Source of the DNA: Ensifer sp. LCM 4579
GTDB taxonomy: Bacteria > Pseudomonadota > Alphaproteobacteria > Rhizobiales > Rhizobiaceae
Direction: 5' to 3'
DNA length: 64,000 nucleotides
NCBI RefSeq assembly: GCF_001854885.1
Contig: NZ_MDDV01000006.1
Coordinates: 1 to 64,000 of the forward strand
The position numbers were made by a program, and so were the translations under genes. The notes under the pieces are model-generated. The model was not told the origin of the DNA, ran no database searches, and saw only the letters and a list, made by a program, of their open reading frames with translations. Positions 41,145 through 49,806 of the stretch are shown here, piece by piece (the stretch's first letter is position 1; each line of letters opens with the position of its first letter).

Positions 41145-42395
41145 ATGACGGACCTCGCACCCGATGCCGGCTTCGGCAGGAAGAACACGAAGCTGAAGAG
41201 CGCGCTCCTCCAGCACAAGACCTTCTCCTTGGCAGGCGTTTCCGAGCGACTGTTCGGGCTGCTCTTCTCGGGCCTGGTCTATCCCCAGATCTGGGAGGAT
41301 CCGATCGTCGACATGGAAGCGATGCAGCTCCGCTCCGGGCACCGGATCGTGACAATCGGCTCCGGCGGCTGCAACGTGCTGACCTATCTTTCCGCCTGTC
41401 CGGCCCGCATCGACGTGGTCGACCTCAATCGTCATCATATCGCGCTCAACCGGCTGAAGCTCGCGGCCTTCCGCCACCTGCCGAGCCACAAGGACGTGGT
41501 GCGGTTCCTCGCATCCACCGGCATGCGCACGAACAGCGACGCATTCGACCTCTTCATCGCGCCGAAGCTCGACGCCGCCAGCCGCGCCTATTGGAGCGGC
41601 CGCGACATCACCGGGCGCCGACGCATCAGCGTTTTCGGCCGCAATATCTATCGCACCGGCCTGCTCGGCCGCTTCATCGCCGCCAGCCATTTTCTCGCGC
41701 GGCTGCATGGCATCGATCCGGAGGACTTCGTCCAGGCGCGCTCGATGCGCGAACAGCGGCAGTTTTTCGACGACAAGCTCGCGCCGCTCTTCGAGCGCCC
41801 GGTCATCCGCTGGTTGACCAGCCGCAAGAGCTCGCTCTTCGGCCTCGGCATTCCACCGCAGCAGTTCGACGAGCTCGCCAGCCTCAGCGACGAGAGGTCA
41901 CTCGCAGCCGTGCTCCGTCACCGTCTCGAAAAGCTGACCTGCCATTTCCCGCTGCGTGAAAACTACTTTGCCTGGCAAGCCTTCGCCCGGCGTTATCCGC
42001 TGCCGCACGAGGGCGATCTGCCTCCCTATCTGCAAGGCTCGAAATACGAAACGATCCGCAATCATGCAGATCGCGTCGCCGTCCACCACGAAAGCTTCAC
42101 CGAACTGCTCGCCCGCAAGCCTGCCTCCTCGGTCGACCGGTACGTGCTGCTCGATGCCCAGGACTGGATGAGCGACCGGCAATTGAACGACCTCTGGAGC
42201 GAGATCACCCGCACGGCCGATGCCGGCGCGGTGGTGATCTTCCGCACGGCGGCGGAAGCCAGCATCCTGCCGGGCCGGCTTTCGGCCGCACTGCTCGAAC
42301 AGTGGGACTACGACGCGGAAACCTCCATGCGGCTCGGCTCGCAGGACCGCTCGGCCATCTATGGCGGGTTCCATATCTACCGAAAGAGAGCATGA
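41145..42395 (+). CDS. btaA: SAM:diacylglycerol 3-amino-3-carboxypropyltransferase BtaA
   Basis: First enzyme of the diacylglyceryl-trimethylhomoserine (DGTS) betaine-lipid pathway: transfers the homoserine moiety of SAM to diacylglycerol. The 416-residue protein has the BtaA start (FGLLFSGLVYPQIWEDPIVD), a SAM-binding IVTIGSGGCNVLTYL and the C-terminal FRTAAEASILPGRL. A TTG at 41130 is also in frame, but ATG 41145 is preferred. btaB follows almost at once. These phosphorus-free lipids replace phospholipids when phosphate is scarce. Confidence 0.94.
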   Translation: MTDLAPDAGFGRKNTKLKSALLQHKTFSLAGVSERLFGLLFSGLVYPQIWEDPIVDMEAMQLRSGHRIVTIGSGGCNVLTYLSACPARIDVVDLNRHHIALNRLKLAAFRHLPSHKDVVRFLASTGMRTNSDAFDLFIAPKLDAASRAYWSGRDITGRRRISVFGRNIYRTGLLGRFIAASHFLARLHGIDPEDFVQARSMREQRQFFDDKLAPLFERPVIRWLTSRKSSLFGLGIPPQQFDELASLSDERSLAAVLRHRLEKLTCHFPLRENYFAWQAFARRYPLPHEGDLPPYLQGSKYETIRNHADRVAVHHESFTELLARKPASSVDRYVLLDAQDWMSDRQLNDLWSEITRTADAGAVVIFRTAAEASILPGRLSAALLEQWDYDAETSMRLGSQDRSAIYGGFHIYRKRA

Positions 42396-42399
42396 GCGC

Positions 42400-43059
42400 G
42401 TGCAGGAAACGGCAAACAACCATGCGCGGCTGATGGACCGGATGTACCGCTATCAGCGCTATATCTACGACTTCACCCGCAAATACTATCTCTTCGGGCG
42501 CGACACGCTGATCCGTGACCTTCAGGCCCCACCCGGCGCCTCGGTGCTGGAGATCGGTTGCGGCACCGGCCGAAACCTCGCCATGATCGGCGAACTCTAT
42601 CCGGAGGCGCGTCTCTTCGGGCTGGACATCTCCGCCGAGATGCTGGTGACCGCCAGGGCAAAGCTCAAGCGGCATGGCCGCCCGGATGCGGTGCTGCGCG
42701 TCGCCGACGCCACTGATTTCCGCGCCGCCTCCTTTGGCGAGAAGGGCTTCGACCGCATCGTCATCTCCTATGCGCTGTCGATGATCCCCGCATGGGAAAG
42801 GGCGATCGATGCGGCGATCGAGGCGCTCAGCCCGGGCGGCTCCCTGCACATCGCCGATTTCGGCCAGCAGGAAGGCTGGCCGGGTGGCTTCCGCCGCCTG
42901 CTGCAGGCATGGCTGAGGCGCTTCCATGTTTCGCCGCGCGACACGCTCTTCGACGTCATTCGCGAGAAAGCAGATATTCGCGGGGCGACGCTCGAACTCA
43001 AATCGATCGGCAGGGGTTATGCCTGGCTCGCCGTCTATCGCCGGCCCGCCACAGACTGA
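42400..43059 (+). CDS. btaB: Diacylglyceryl-homoserine N-methyltransferase BtaB
   Basis: SAM-dependent enzyme adding three methyl groups to diacylglyceryl-homoserine to give DGTS. About 219 residues: LMDRMYRYQRYIYDFTRKYYLFGRD near the N terminus is typical of BtaB, and LEIGCGTGRNLAMI is SAM motif I. I choose the GTG at 42400, 4 nt after the btaA stop, with GAAAGAGAG upstream; the ATG at 42361 lies inside btaA and has no site. Operon with btaA. Confidence 0.9.
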   Translation: MQETANNHARLMDRMYRYQRYIYDFTRKYYLFGRDTLIRDLQAPPGASVLEIGCGTGRNLAMIGELYPEARLFGLDISAEMLVTARAKLKRHGRPDAVLRVADATDFRAASFGEKGFDRIVISYALSMIPAWERAIDAAIEALSPGGSLHIADFGQQEGWPGGFRRLLQAWLRRFHVSPRDTLFDVIREKADIRGATLELKSIGRGYAWLAVYRRPATD

Positions 43060-43068
43060 ACTTGGGAC

Positions 43069-43128
43069 TACAGCGCGCTCGTCCAAACAGACGCGCAGAG
43101 GTCGCCGCGCACTGCAATTGCCGCTTGA
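43069..43128. repeat. RIME-type palindromic repeat, copy C
   Basis: CTACAGCGCGCTCGTCCAAA is followed by CAGACGCGCAGAGGTCGCCG and GCACTGCAATTGCCGC. It shares the CAGACGCGCA core with the other copies but is shorter and more diverged. It lies 10 bp after the btaB stop. Confidence 0.55.
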
Positions 43129-43248
43129 GCTAACGCAATTTTTACGATGATATGGTGAAAAGGAGGCAAGCCTCCCGGGGGGACATCGCACAGACATGGA
43201 AACCATCGCGTGAGGCAGGATCGTCGTTCGTCTCCAAACGGAACCCTC

Positions 43249-44034
43249 ATGCGCCGGCTTCTCCTGGCTCTTCTGCCAATCGCGGCCCTCCTTTCCGCCT
43301 GCTCGTCCACCGATTACGACCTGGTGCAGACGGCCTCCATCCCGCCACGCTTCCACGATACCGATCCGCAGGATTTCGGCGACCTAACGCCGCATCATCA
43401 CAGCATCCACGGCATCGACGTCTCTAAGTGGAACGGCAATATCGACTGGGTGAAGGTCAAGAATTCCGGCGTTGCCTTCGCCTTCATCAAGGCCACCGAG
43501 GGCAAGGACAGGCTCGACACCCGCTTCCACGAATACTGGCAGCAGGCACGCGCCGCCGGTCTTGCTTATGCGCCCTACCATTTCTACTATTTCTGCTCGT
43601 CCGCCGATGCGCAGGCCGACTGGTTCATCGCCAATGTGCCGAAGAGCGCCGTCTATCTGCCGCCGGTGCTCGACGTCGAATGGAACGGCGAATCGAAGAC
43701 CTGCCGCTATCGGCCGGCACCGGAAACGGTCCGCGCCGAAATGAAGCGGTTCATGGACCGGCTGGAAGCCCATTACGGCAAGCGGCCGATCATCTACACC
43801 TCGGTCGATTTCCACCGGGACAATCTGGTTGGCGCCTTCAACGACTATCATTTCTGGGTCCGCTCCGTCGCAAAGCACCCGAAGGACATCTATGTCGACC
43901 GTCGCTGGGCATTCTGGCAATACACCAGCACCGGTGTCATTCCGGGCATCGACGGCCAGACGGACATCAATGCCTTCGCCGGGTCGACCAGGAACTGGCA
44001 GAAATGGGTCGCCGCCGTCTCGCAGGCGCGATAG
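43249..44034 (+). CDS. GH25-family muramidase (lysozyme-like) lipoprotein
   Basis: A 261-residue predicted lipoprotein: MRRLLLALLPIAALLSAC with the Cys at residue 18. The mature part is a glycoside hydrolase family 25 domain: HGIDVSKWNGNIDW (first catalytic Asp region), FIKATEGKD, PPVLDVEWNG (Asp and Glu catalytic pair), and FWQYTSTGVIPGIDGQTDIN at the end. It should hydrolyse MurNAc-GlcNAc bonds. ATG 43249 is used because the signal peptide begins there; the frame is open to 43210. Monocistronic as far as can be seen. Confidence 0.92.
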   Translation: MRRLLLALLPIAALLSACSSTDYDLVQTASIPPRFHDTDPQDFGDLTPHHHSIHGIDVSKWNGNIDWVKVKNSGVAFAFIKATEGKDRLDTRFHEYWQQARAAGLAYAPYHFYYFCSSADAQADWFIANVPKSAVYLPPVLDVEWNGESKTCRYRPAPETVRAEMKRFMDRLEAHYGKRPIIYTSVDFHRDNLVGAFNDYHFWVRSVAKHPKDIYVDRRWAFWQYTSTGVIPGIDGQTDINAFAGSTRNWQKWVAAVSQAR

Positions 44035-44181
44035 TCGCAAGATTGGCTCAAATCCGCTCGTCTTGCCGCCACATTTCTTCATTCGGTCATAATGCTCTGG
44101 AAGAGCATCGGCGGATTTTCTCAACGGACAGGATTGCAGCCGGTTGCCGACAGAAGGCGCCCGGCGATGGAAAGGATCAAG

Positions 44182-45378
44182 ATGCGCAAAGCCCTTCTCT
44201 CTCTCGGACTGCTCGCGCTTGCCAGCACCACGGCACTGGCGCAAACCCCGACCACCGCACCCGTCCCCTGCGGCGGTGATCTCCAGACCTTCCTGGAGGG
44301 CGTCAAGGCCGAGGCGATCGCCCGGGGCATTCCCGCCGAGGCCGCCGACCGGGCGCTTGCGGGTGCTGCCATCGACCAGAAGGTGCTGAGCCGCGACCGC
44401 GCCCAGAGCGTCTTCAAACAATCCTTCATGGAGTTTTCCAAGCGCACCGTCAGCAAGTCGCGCCTCGATATCGGCGCCAGAAAAATGCGCGAATATGCCG
44501 AGGTTTTTGCCCGCGCCGAGCAGGAATTCGGCGTGCCGGCGCCGGTGATAACCGCCTTCTGGGCGATGGAAACGGACTTCGGCGCCGTTCAGGGCGATTT
44601 CAATACGCGCAATGCCCTGGTGACCCTTGCCCATGACTGCCGCCGCCCGGAGATGTTCCGGCCGCAGCTTCTCGCCGCAATCGAGATGACCCAGCATGGC
44701 GACCTCGATCCCGCGACGACCACCGGCGCCTGGGCCGGCGAGATCGGCCAGGTTCAAATGCTGCCGGAGGACATTATCGCCTATGGCGTCGATGGTGACG
44801 GCGATCACCACATCGATGTGAAAAGGAGCGCGCCGGACGCGATCCTGACGGCGGCGAAATTCATTCAGAGCCTCGGCTTCAAGGCGGGCCAGCCCTGGAT
44901 CCAGGAAGTAACCGTCCCCGCCCAGCTTCCCTGGGAAAAGACCGGGCTGCAGTCGGGCATGACCGCGGGCGACTGGTTCGCGCTTGGCGTCACCCCGCGC
45001 GACGGCAACACCGCCAACAGCGCGCTCGAAGCATCGCTGGTGCTGCCGCAGGGCCACAAGGGCGTCGCCTTTCTGACCTATCCGAATTTCAACATCTATC
45101 TCGAGTGGAATCAGTCCTTCATCTACACGACGTCGGCCGCCTATTTCGCCACCCGCCTCGCTGGGGCACCGCCCTATCAGACAGGCAATCCGGAGCCGGG
45201 GCTCGGCGACGCGGAAATGAAGGCGCTGCAGGAGAAACTGCAGGCGCTCGGGCACGATGTCGGCAAGATCGACGGGATTCTCGGCTCCGGCACCCGCGCC
45301 GCCCTGCAAAAGGAGCAATTGAAGCGCGGGCTCCCGGCCGACGGCTGGGCAACGTCCGCTGTGTTGAGCGCTCTCTGA
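44182..45378 (+). CDS. Lytic murein transglycosylase, MltB type, with PG-binding domain
   Basis: A 398-residue secreted enzyme: Sec signal (ALLSLGLLALASTTALAQ), an SLT_2 (MltB) domain with catalytic Glu in ITAFWAMETDFGAVQG, the EIGQVQMLPEDIIAYGVDGDGD segment, and a C-terminal PG_binding_1 repeat (EKLQALGHDVGKIDGILGSGTRAALQ). No lipobox is evident, so it is likely periplasmic. GAAAGGATCAAG precedes ATG 44182. The gene follows the GH25 gene by 147 bp in the same direction. Confidence 0.93.
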   Translation: MRKALLSLGLLALASTTALAQTPTTAPVPCGGDLQTFLEGVKAEAIARGIPAEAADRALAGAAIDQKVLSRDRAQSVFKQSFMEFSKRTVSKSRLDIGARKMREYAEVFARAEQEFGVPAPVITAFWAMETDFGAVQGDFNTRNALVTLAHDCRRPEMFRPQLLAAIEMTQHGDLDPATTTGAWAGEIGQVQMLPEDIIAYGVDGDGDHHIDVKRSAPDAILTAAKFIQSLGFKAGQPWIQEVTVPAQLPWEKTGLQSGMTAGDWFALGVTPRDGNTANSALEASLVLPQGHKGVAFLTYPNFNIYLEWNQSFIYTTSAAYFATRLAGAPPYQTGNPEPGLGDAEMKALQEKLQALGHDVGKIDGILGSGTRAALQKEQLKRGLPADGWATSAVLSAL

Positions 45379-45555
45379 CGAGCTAACGAAGCGCAATTCT
45401 TGATTCTCGCAGGAAGCGGGTGGCAACGCCCGCTTTCTTCCATTACTGCTTGCACGAATCCAAATGCCGGAAGTGGACAGGCGCTGCTTTTCCCAACTCC
45501 GCAAAGCCGCGATGGCAGACAACACATGCAATATGCTCAGACCGGAAAGACGCAG

Positions 45556-46461
45556 ATGAGCCTGCGCCTGTGGATGCTGTTGATGCTGCTCGGCGTGATC
45601 TGGGGCGGCTCGTTCTTCTTCGCTCGCGTGGCGGTCCTCCATGTGCCGCCCTTCACCCTCGTGCTCGCGCGCGTCGCCCTCGCCGCTCTTGCATTGCATA
45701 TCTATCTGCGCGGCCGCCACGGCCTCTACCCGGCGCTGGCTGCGCGTTGGCGCGAATTCCTCGTGATGGGGCTCATCAACAACGCCATCCCGCACGCCTT
45801 CATTTTTCTCGGCCAGATCCATATCGGCGCCGGCCTCGCGGCAATCCTCAACGCGACAACGCCGGTCTGGACGGTGCTGATCGCCAATATCGCGACCGAA
45901 GACGAAAAGCTGAGTGCTGCGAAAATCAACGGCTGTCTGCTCGGCCTTGCCGGCACGATCGTGCTCATCGGACCGAACGCTCTGGCGGACCTCTTCGGCC
46001 GCGCGAGCGGCGTTCCCCTCTGGGCGCTCGTGCTACCGGTTCTGGCGGCGGTGAGCTACGGCCTTTCCGCCTCCTACGGCAAGCGCTTCCGCAACCTGGC
46101 GCCGACCGTCACCGCAGCGGGCCAACTGACGGCCTCCACGGTCCTCATGCTGCCGATCGCCGCCTTTGCCGACATGCCATGGACCTTGCCGATGCCGCCG
46201 ATCACGGCCATGGGAGCGATCCTCGCGCTCGCGCTGGTCTCCACCGCCTATGCTTACATCCTCTTCTTCCGGATCATGGCGGAGGCGGGCGCCACCAATA
46301 CATCGCTGGTGACCCTGCTGGTGCCGCCTAGCGCAATCCTGCTCGGCTATCTCTTCCTCGGAGAAAGGCTGCACGCGATCGACTTCGCCGGCATGGCCCT
46401 GATCGCGGCCGGCCTCGCGGTTCTCGACGGGCGCGTCCTGAGACGCCGCCGCCCGGCCTGA
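45556..46461 (+). CDS. EamA/DMT-family transporter
   Basis: A 301-residue inner-membrane protein with about ten membrane segments and two EamA repeats (LLGVIWGGSFFFARVAV start; AYAYILFFRIMAEAG and LLGYLFLGERL in the second half). It probably exports metabolites or amino acids; the substrate is unknown. ATG 45556 is preferred because GGAAAGACGCAG lies upstream; ATG 45526 would add ten residues. Confidence 0.88.
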   Translation: MSLRLWMLLMLLGVIWGGSFFFARVAVLHVPPFTLVLARVALAALALHIYLRGRHGLYPALAARWREFLVMGLINNAIPHAFIFLGQIHIGAGLAAILNATTPVWTVLIANIATEDEKLSAAKINGCLLGLAGTIVLIGPNALADLFGRASGVPLWALVLPVLAAVSYGLSASYGKRFRNLAPTVTAAGQLTASTVLMLPIAAFADMPWTLPMPPITAMGAILALALVSTAYAYILFFRIMAEAGATNTSLVTLLVPPSAILLGYLFLGERLHAIDFAGMALIAAGLAVLDGRVLRRRRPA

Positions 46462-46699
46462 AGATTCGCAAGGATCGACGCGCCAGCGTGTTCACGAGCC
46501 GTTACAGCCGTTCATATTAACTCCCGCGCAGCAAATATGAAAAAAATGTGGCATTGAAATTTCTCGTGTTTCTCCAATAAGTTAGGCCTTTGCATATGGG
46601 CGGCCGGGCCACCGGTTTTCGCGCTGCAGCACAAGATTTGCTTTGAAGTGCCGGTCTTTCGCCCTATGTTTTACCCGTCAACGCAGGGAGGATCATCCT

Positions 46700-46777
46700 A
46701 TGGGACTTACACATTCGTTGAATGTCCTCATGATCAGTGCAGCGTTCGCGTTTGTGGCCGTTATGCTCTTCGTCTGA
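46700..46777 (+). CDS. Candidate 25-residue membrane miniprotein
   Basis: ATG 46700 follows GCAGGGAGGATCATCCT, with GGGAGGA at good spacing. The product reads MGLTHSLNVLMISAAFAFVA plus VMLFV: a short polar start then one hydrophobic helix ending at the stop, as in known bacterial small membrane proteins. A TTGAAG/TATGTT pair with a 16-bp spacer upstream (46644-46671) could be its promoter. I recall similar miniproteins in rhizobia but cannot name a family. It is too short for usual gene callers. Confidence 0.6.
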   Translation: MGLTHSLNVLMISAAFAFVAVMLFV

Positions 46778-46902
46778 TGCAGGGCCGCTGAAAGTCCAAA
46801 AAAGGAAGAGGGACTTAAGTTTCCGGAAATAGAATCGCAGCAAATCCGGGGAGGCAGGCCGCTCCAGGAGCACCCGGCCTAGAGAGCTGTAACAGGACCA
46901 AG

Positions 46903-46934
46903 GCCCATGAACGTGGATGCGTTCATGGGCTTTC
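46903..46934 (+). terminator. Intrinsic terminator downstream of the miniprotein gene
   Basis: GCCCATGAACG (46903-46913), a 6-nt loop and CGTTCATGGGC (46920-46930) form an 11-bp perfect stem followed by TTTC. The T run is short. With the miniprotein ORF upstream, it would delimit a transcript of about 230 nt, which could also act as an RNA. Confidence 0.6.
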
Positions 46935-47040
46935 GCATTCAGGCGGCGGCGCCATCGTCAGCAATAGCGTCCTTTGCGCGTCCGAAAGGACGCTCGGCAG
47001 ACAACGATGTTGCCCACCTGCCACAGATTCTGATGACACT

Positions 47041-47076
47041 TGCAATTCGCAATTGCAGAGACTTGCCGAACGGCAA
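47041..47076 (+). promoter_or_regulatory. Two adjacent perfect palindromes, candidate operators
   Basis: TGCAATT-CGC-AATTGCA (47041-47057) and TTGCCG-AA-CGGCAA (47063-47076) lie next to each other, upstream of a small ORF at 47126 and the DUF1127 gene. A third GCAATT occurs at 47101. The stretch 46935-47125 holds no recognised gene. I cannot assign a regulator. Confidence 0.45.
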
Positions 47077-47125
47077 ATCTCATGTAATATACACGCACTC
47101 GCAATTCAATCAGAGGAGGCGTGAG

Positions 47126-47227
47126 ATGGATCCTGTTGTCATGTTTGTGCGCCTCTCTTGCGGAACGGTTCTCCCGCCGGTGCATCATAAATCGACCGGA
47201 AGGCGATCTATCTCCAAGGGGCTGTAA
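47126..47227 (+). CDS. Candidate 33-residue small protein
   Basis: ATG 47126 follows CAGAGGAGGCGTGAG, a nearly ideal ribosome binding site. The product begins MDPVVMFVRLSCGTVLPPVH and is basic towards its end (KSTGRRSISKGL). No family recognised. It may be a leader peptide for the DUF1127 gene 149 bp downstream, or noise with a chance AGGAGG. Confidence 0.35.
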   Translation: MDPVVMFVRLSCGTVLPPVHHKSTGRRSISKGL

Positions 47228-47376
47228 TCCTTGGATTTCCGCTAAAGCGGCATCTTTTCCATTTGACCTGACGTGACCGGCTGACGGAGCGATGTCTCGC
47301 GACTTCTGCTGCCGCATCGGCGCGTTCCTTCACCATCGAGAGGCCCGACAGCGGTACTGCGTCGGGGTGGACTACT

Positions 47377-47613
47377 ATGCACGATTCACAATTATTGATT
47401 GCAAATAGCCTCACTGCCACGGTCGATGACCTGTGCCAGCAATTTGGCGTCTGGAAGACTGCACGTGCGTTGGCGCGCGCCGCCTGGCGGCGGCGCCAGA
47501 CCACGAATCATGTCTCCCACCTTTCAAACCGTATGCGCCGGGACATCGGCCTGCCGGAAAGCGACGATGCGCCCGAGCAAATCGGTTCTTTCCTTTGGGA
47601 TGTCAGGATTTGA
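47377..47613 (+). CDS. DUF1127-type small protein
   Basis: A 78-residue basic protein. Its C-terminal half contains the DUF1127-like signature LSNRMRRDIGLPES (residues about 49-62), preceded by an Arg-rich helix (RALARAAWRRRQ). In alphaproteobacteria, small DUF1127 proteins bind RNA or affect phosphate and stress responses; longer forms such as this resemble the less studied group. The start follows GGGGTGGACTACT. Function here is not known. Confidence 0.7.
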   Translation: MHDSQLLIANSLTATVDDLCQQFGVWKTARALARAAWRRRQTTNHVSHLSNRMRRDIGLPESDDAPEQIGSFLWDVRI

Positions 47614-47720
47614 GACCGGGCCAGCAACGGGAGGCCACGACGATTGGAAAATCCCGATTGTCGTGGCCGGCATCCATATCTCGAGTGTCGTGCGGGAAGA
47701 AAACCGCTGGCTCTCGGCCA

Positions 47721-47820
47721 ATACAGCGCCGCGCGTCTTATCAGACGCGCAGTCGCTGTAGCACTTTGAATTGCTGCATGTCTTTGTCCTTAATCGAGGT
47801 CGATCAAAGGAGACATGCAG
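47721..47820. repeat. RIME-type palindromic repeat, copy D
   Basis: ATACAGCGCCGCGCGTCTTA is followed by TCAGACGCGCAGTCGCTGTA and GCACTTTGAATTGCTGCATG, closely matching copy B. A hairpin GCATGTCTTTG...CAAAGGAGACATGC follows. It ends 8 bp before the metF stop and may help to end transcription on either side. Confidence 0.7.
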
Positions 47821-47827
47821 TAGTTTT

Positions 47828-48769
47828 TCAGCGCGCTCCTGCGGCCGTCTTGATCGAACCGACGGCCATTTCCTGGGCGTTCACCTGCGAACGGGCGTAA
47901 CCGAGGAGTTCGCACACGGCGATGACGAGGGGCGACCGGTTCATGGTGTAGATGTGAAAGTCGCGCACGCCGCGCCGAACGAGATCGACGATCTGCTCGG
48001 CGGCGATGTGGCTCGCTTCCCGGAACCTCTCCTCCGGCTGGTCATCGAGATGCGCGAGCCGAGAGGTGATCGCATCCGGCACCGTCGAACCGCAAAGCCC
48101 GGCGAATTTCATCACCTGCGATAGATTGTTGATCGGCAGTATCCCCGGGACGACCGGGACTTCAATGCCGGCACGCCGCACCTGATCGACGTAGCGCTCG
48201 AAATCGTCATTGTCGAAGAAGAACTGCGTGATCGCCCGGGTCGCGCCGTTGTCGACCTTTCGCTTCAACATGTCGATGTCGGCCGCAGCATCACGACTTT
48301 CCGGATGTTTTTCCGGATAGGCGGACACCGAAATCTCGAAATCGCCGCGCGCACGCAGTGCCTTGACGAGCGCCGCAGCGTTCTCGTATCCGCCCGGAAA
48401 CGGCTGGTAGGCGCTGCCGACGCCTCCCTGCGGATCGCCCCGCAATGCCACAAAATGGCGGACGCCGCAGGCGACGAACTCTTCGATGACCGAATCGACC
48501 TCGGGCCGGGGCGCGCCGACGCAGGTCAGATGCGCGGCCGTGTTCCTGAGACCCATCTCGCCGATCATGCGCCGGACCGCCGTCAGGGAGCGGGCCTTCG
48601 TCGTACCGCCGGCGCCATAGGTCACGGTCTGGAAGGCCGGGACGAAGGCCGAAAGATCCGCCACCGTCTGAAAGAGCTGCGCTTCCATCTCTTCGTTCTT
48701 CGGCGGGAAATATTCGAACGAAAGGCTGATCTCGCCGCGCTCGCTCGGATGAAGCGTCGTTCTTTCCAT
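47828..48769 (-). CDS. metF: 5,10-methylenetetrahydrofolate reductase MetF
   Basis: FAD enzyme that makes 5-methyl-THF for methionine synthase. The 313-residue protein has the FEYFPPKNEEME start (catalytic Glu), VTYGAGGTTKARSL, HLTCVGAPRPEVDS, FVALRGDPQGG and ITQFFFDNDDFERYVD motifs. ATG 48769 is chosen; a TTG at 48775 is in frame. It lies 2 nt after the ArsR-methyltransferase gene, so the two are an operon. Confidence 0.96.
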   Translation of the reverse strand: MERTTLHPSERGEISLSFEYFPPKNEEMEAQLFQTVADLSAFVPAFQTVTYGAGGTTKARSLTAVRRMIGEMGLRNTAAHLTCVGAPRPEVDSVIEEFVACGVRHFVALRGDPQGGVGSAYQPFPGGYENAAALVKALRARGDFEISVSAYPEKHPESRDAAADIDMLKRKVDNGATRAITQFFFDNDDFERYVDQVRRAGIEVPVVPGILPINNLSQVMKFAGLCGSTVPDAITSRLAHLDDQPEERFREASHIAAEQIVDLVRRGVRDFHIYTMNRSPLVIAVCELLGYARSQVNAQEMAVGSIKTAAGAR

Positions 48770-48771
48770 GC

Positions 48772-49791
48772 TCAAACTCCCCCCGCCTGAAGACGCTGGC
48801 GCATATCGGCTATGTTGTTGGCGACGCGCTGGTCACGCGCGAGCCAGATAGTGACCGTCAGTTTCCTCTCATCGGCTCCCTCGGGCGCGAGATCGGTCGT
48901 CTTCTCGAGCGCAAGACCGGCCCGCTGCAGCCAATCGGTCATCGTCTGGTGCGAAAAACCGAGCCGCGCATGCGCATGCTCGTCGCGCAGATATTCGAGC
49001 CCATGCGGGGCAAAATCGATGATGACGAGGCGGCCGCCGGGCATGAGCATGCGCGCGGCCTCCGCGATCGCCGCCTCGGGCTCCGCCAGATAATGCAGCA
49101 CCTGATGGATCGTCACGAGATCGAAGGATTGATCGTCGAGCGGCAGGTTGAAGATGTCGCCATGGCGGATCGACGCCTTGGTAATGCCGGCCTTGTCGAG
49201 GTTGGAGCGCGCCACCGCCAGCATGTCGCGGCTGGCATCGACACCGATCCCACGCCGGTAGATCCCTTCGAAGAGCTGCAGGATACGGCCGGTGCCGGTG
49301 CCGAGATCGAGCAGGCTGTCAACGGGCTCGTCGCCGACCATCGCCTTCAGTGCCGCCTCGACGTCCCCTTCGCTCACGTGCAGGCGCCTCAGTTCGTCCC
49401 ATTCGGCGGCATTGCGGCTGAAATAGGCCTGCGCCTTTTCCGCGCGCGCCTTCTTCAATGCCACGAGCCGCATCGCGTCGCGCGCGAGAACGGCGTCGTC
49501 GGCAGCGGCCGCCGACAGCAATCCGCGCACCAGCGCCACGCGGCCACCTTCCTGGCGCAGCCGGAAATAGGCCCAGGCGCCTTCCTGATAGCGATCGATC
49601 AGGGCGACTTCGCCGAGGAGTTTCAGGTGCCTCGAGATGCGGGGTTGCGACTGGCCGAGAATTTCGGTCAAGTCGGTCACGGTGAGATCGCTGGCGGCAA
49701 GCAGTGCCAACAGGCGCATGCGCGTCGGCTCCCCCGCCGCCTTCAGGACGTCGACCAGCGCGTCCAAGCCCAACGTGTCACGATCAACCAT
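48772..49791 (-). CDS. ArsR-family regulator fused to a SAM-dependent methyltransferase domain
   Basis: A 339-residue fusion: N-terminal ArsR-type winged helix (residues about 1-90; LKAAGEPTRMRLLALLAASD and QSQPRISRHLKLLGEVALI) and a class I methyltransferase fold (LLDLGTGTGRILQLFEG, HGDIFNLPLDDQSFDLVTIH). It heads the operon with metF. A perfect 22-bp palindrome lies 16 bp upstream. In many Proteobacteria ArsR-type SahR regulators sense S-adenosylhomocysteine and control methionine-cycle genes; a methyltransferase-like domain could be the SAH/SAM sensor. That is inference. ATG 49791 has GGGGAATGCG upstream; 49803 is possible. Confidence 0.88.
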   Translation of the reverse strand: MVDRDTLGLDALVDVLKAAGEPTRMRLLALLAASDLTVTDLTEILGQSQPRISRHLKLLGEVALIDRYQEGAWAYFRLRQEGGRVALVRGLLSAAAADDAVLARDAMRLVALKKARAEKAQAYFSRNAAEWDELRRLHVSEGDVEAALKAMVGDEPVDSLLDLGTGTGRILQLFEGIYRRGIGVDASRDMLAVARSNLDKAGITKASIRHGDIFNLPLDDQSFDLVTIHQVLHYLAEPEAAIAEAARMLMPGGRLVIIDFAPHGLEYLRDEHAHARLGFSHQTMTDWLQRAGLALEKTTDLAPEGADERKLTVTIWLARDQRVANNIADMRQRLQAGGV

Positions 49792-49806
49792 CGCATTCCC
49801 CATCAA

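Noticed and set aside
42361-42399. ATG 42361 as the btaB start
   Set aside because: It is inside btaA, lacks a site, and the 13 extra residues are not typical of BtaB; GTG 42400 follows GAAAGAGAG.
43384-45822. 812-codon minus-strand frame opposite the GH25 and MltB-type genes
   Set aside because: The plus-strand genes have signal peptides and catalytic motifs; this frame has none.
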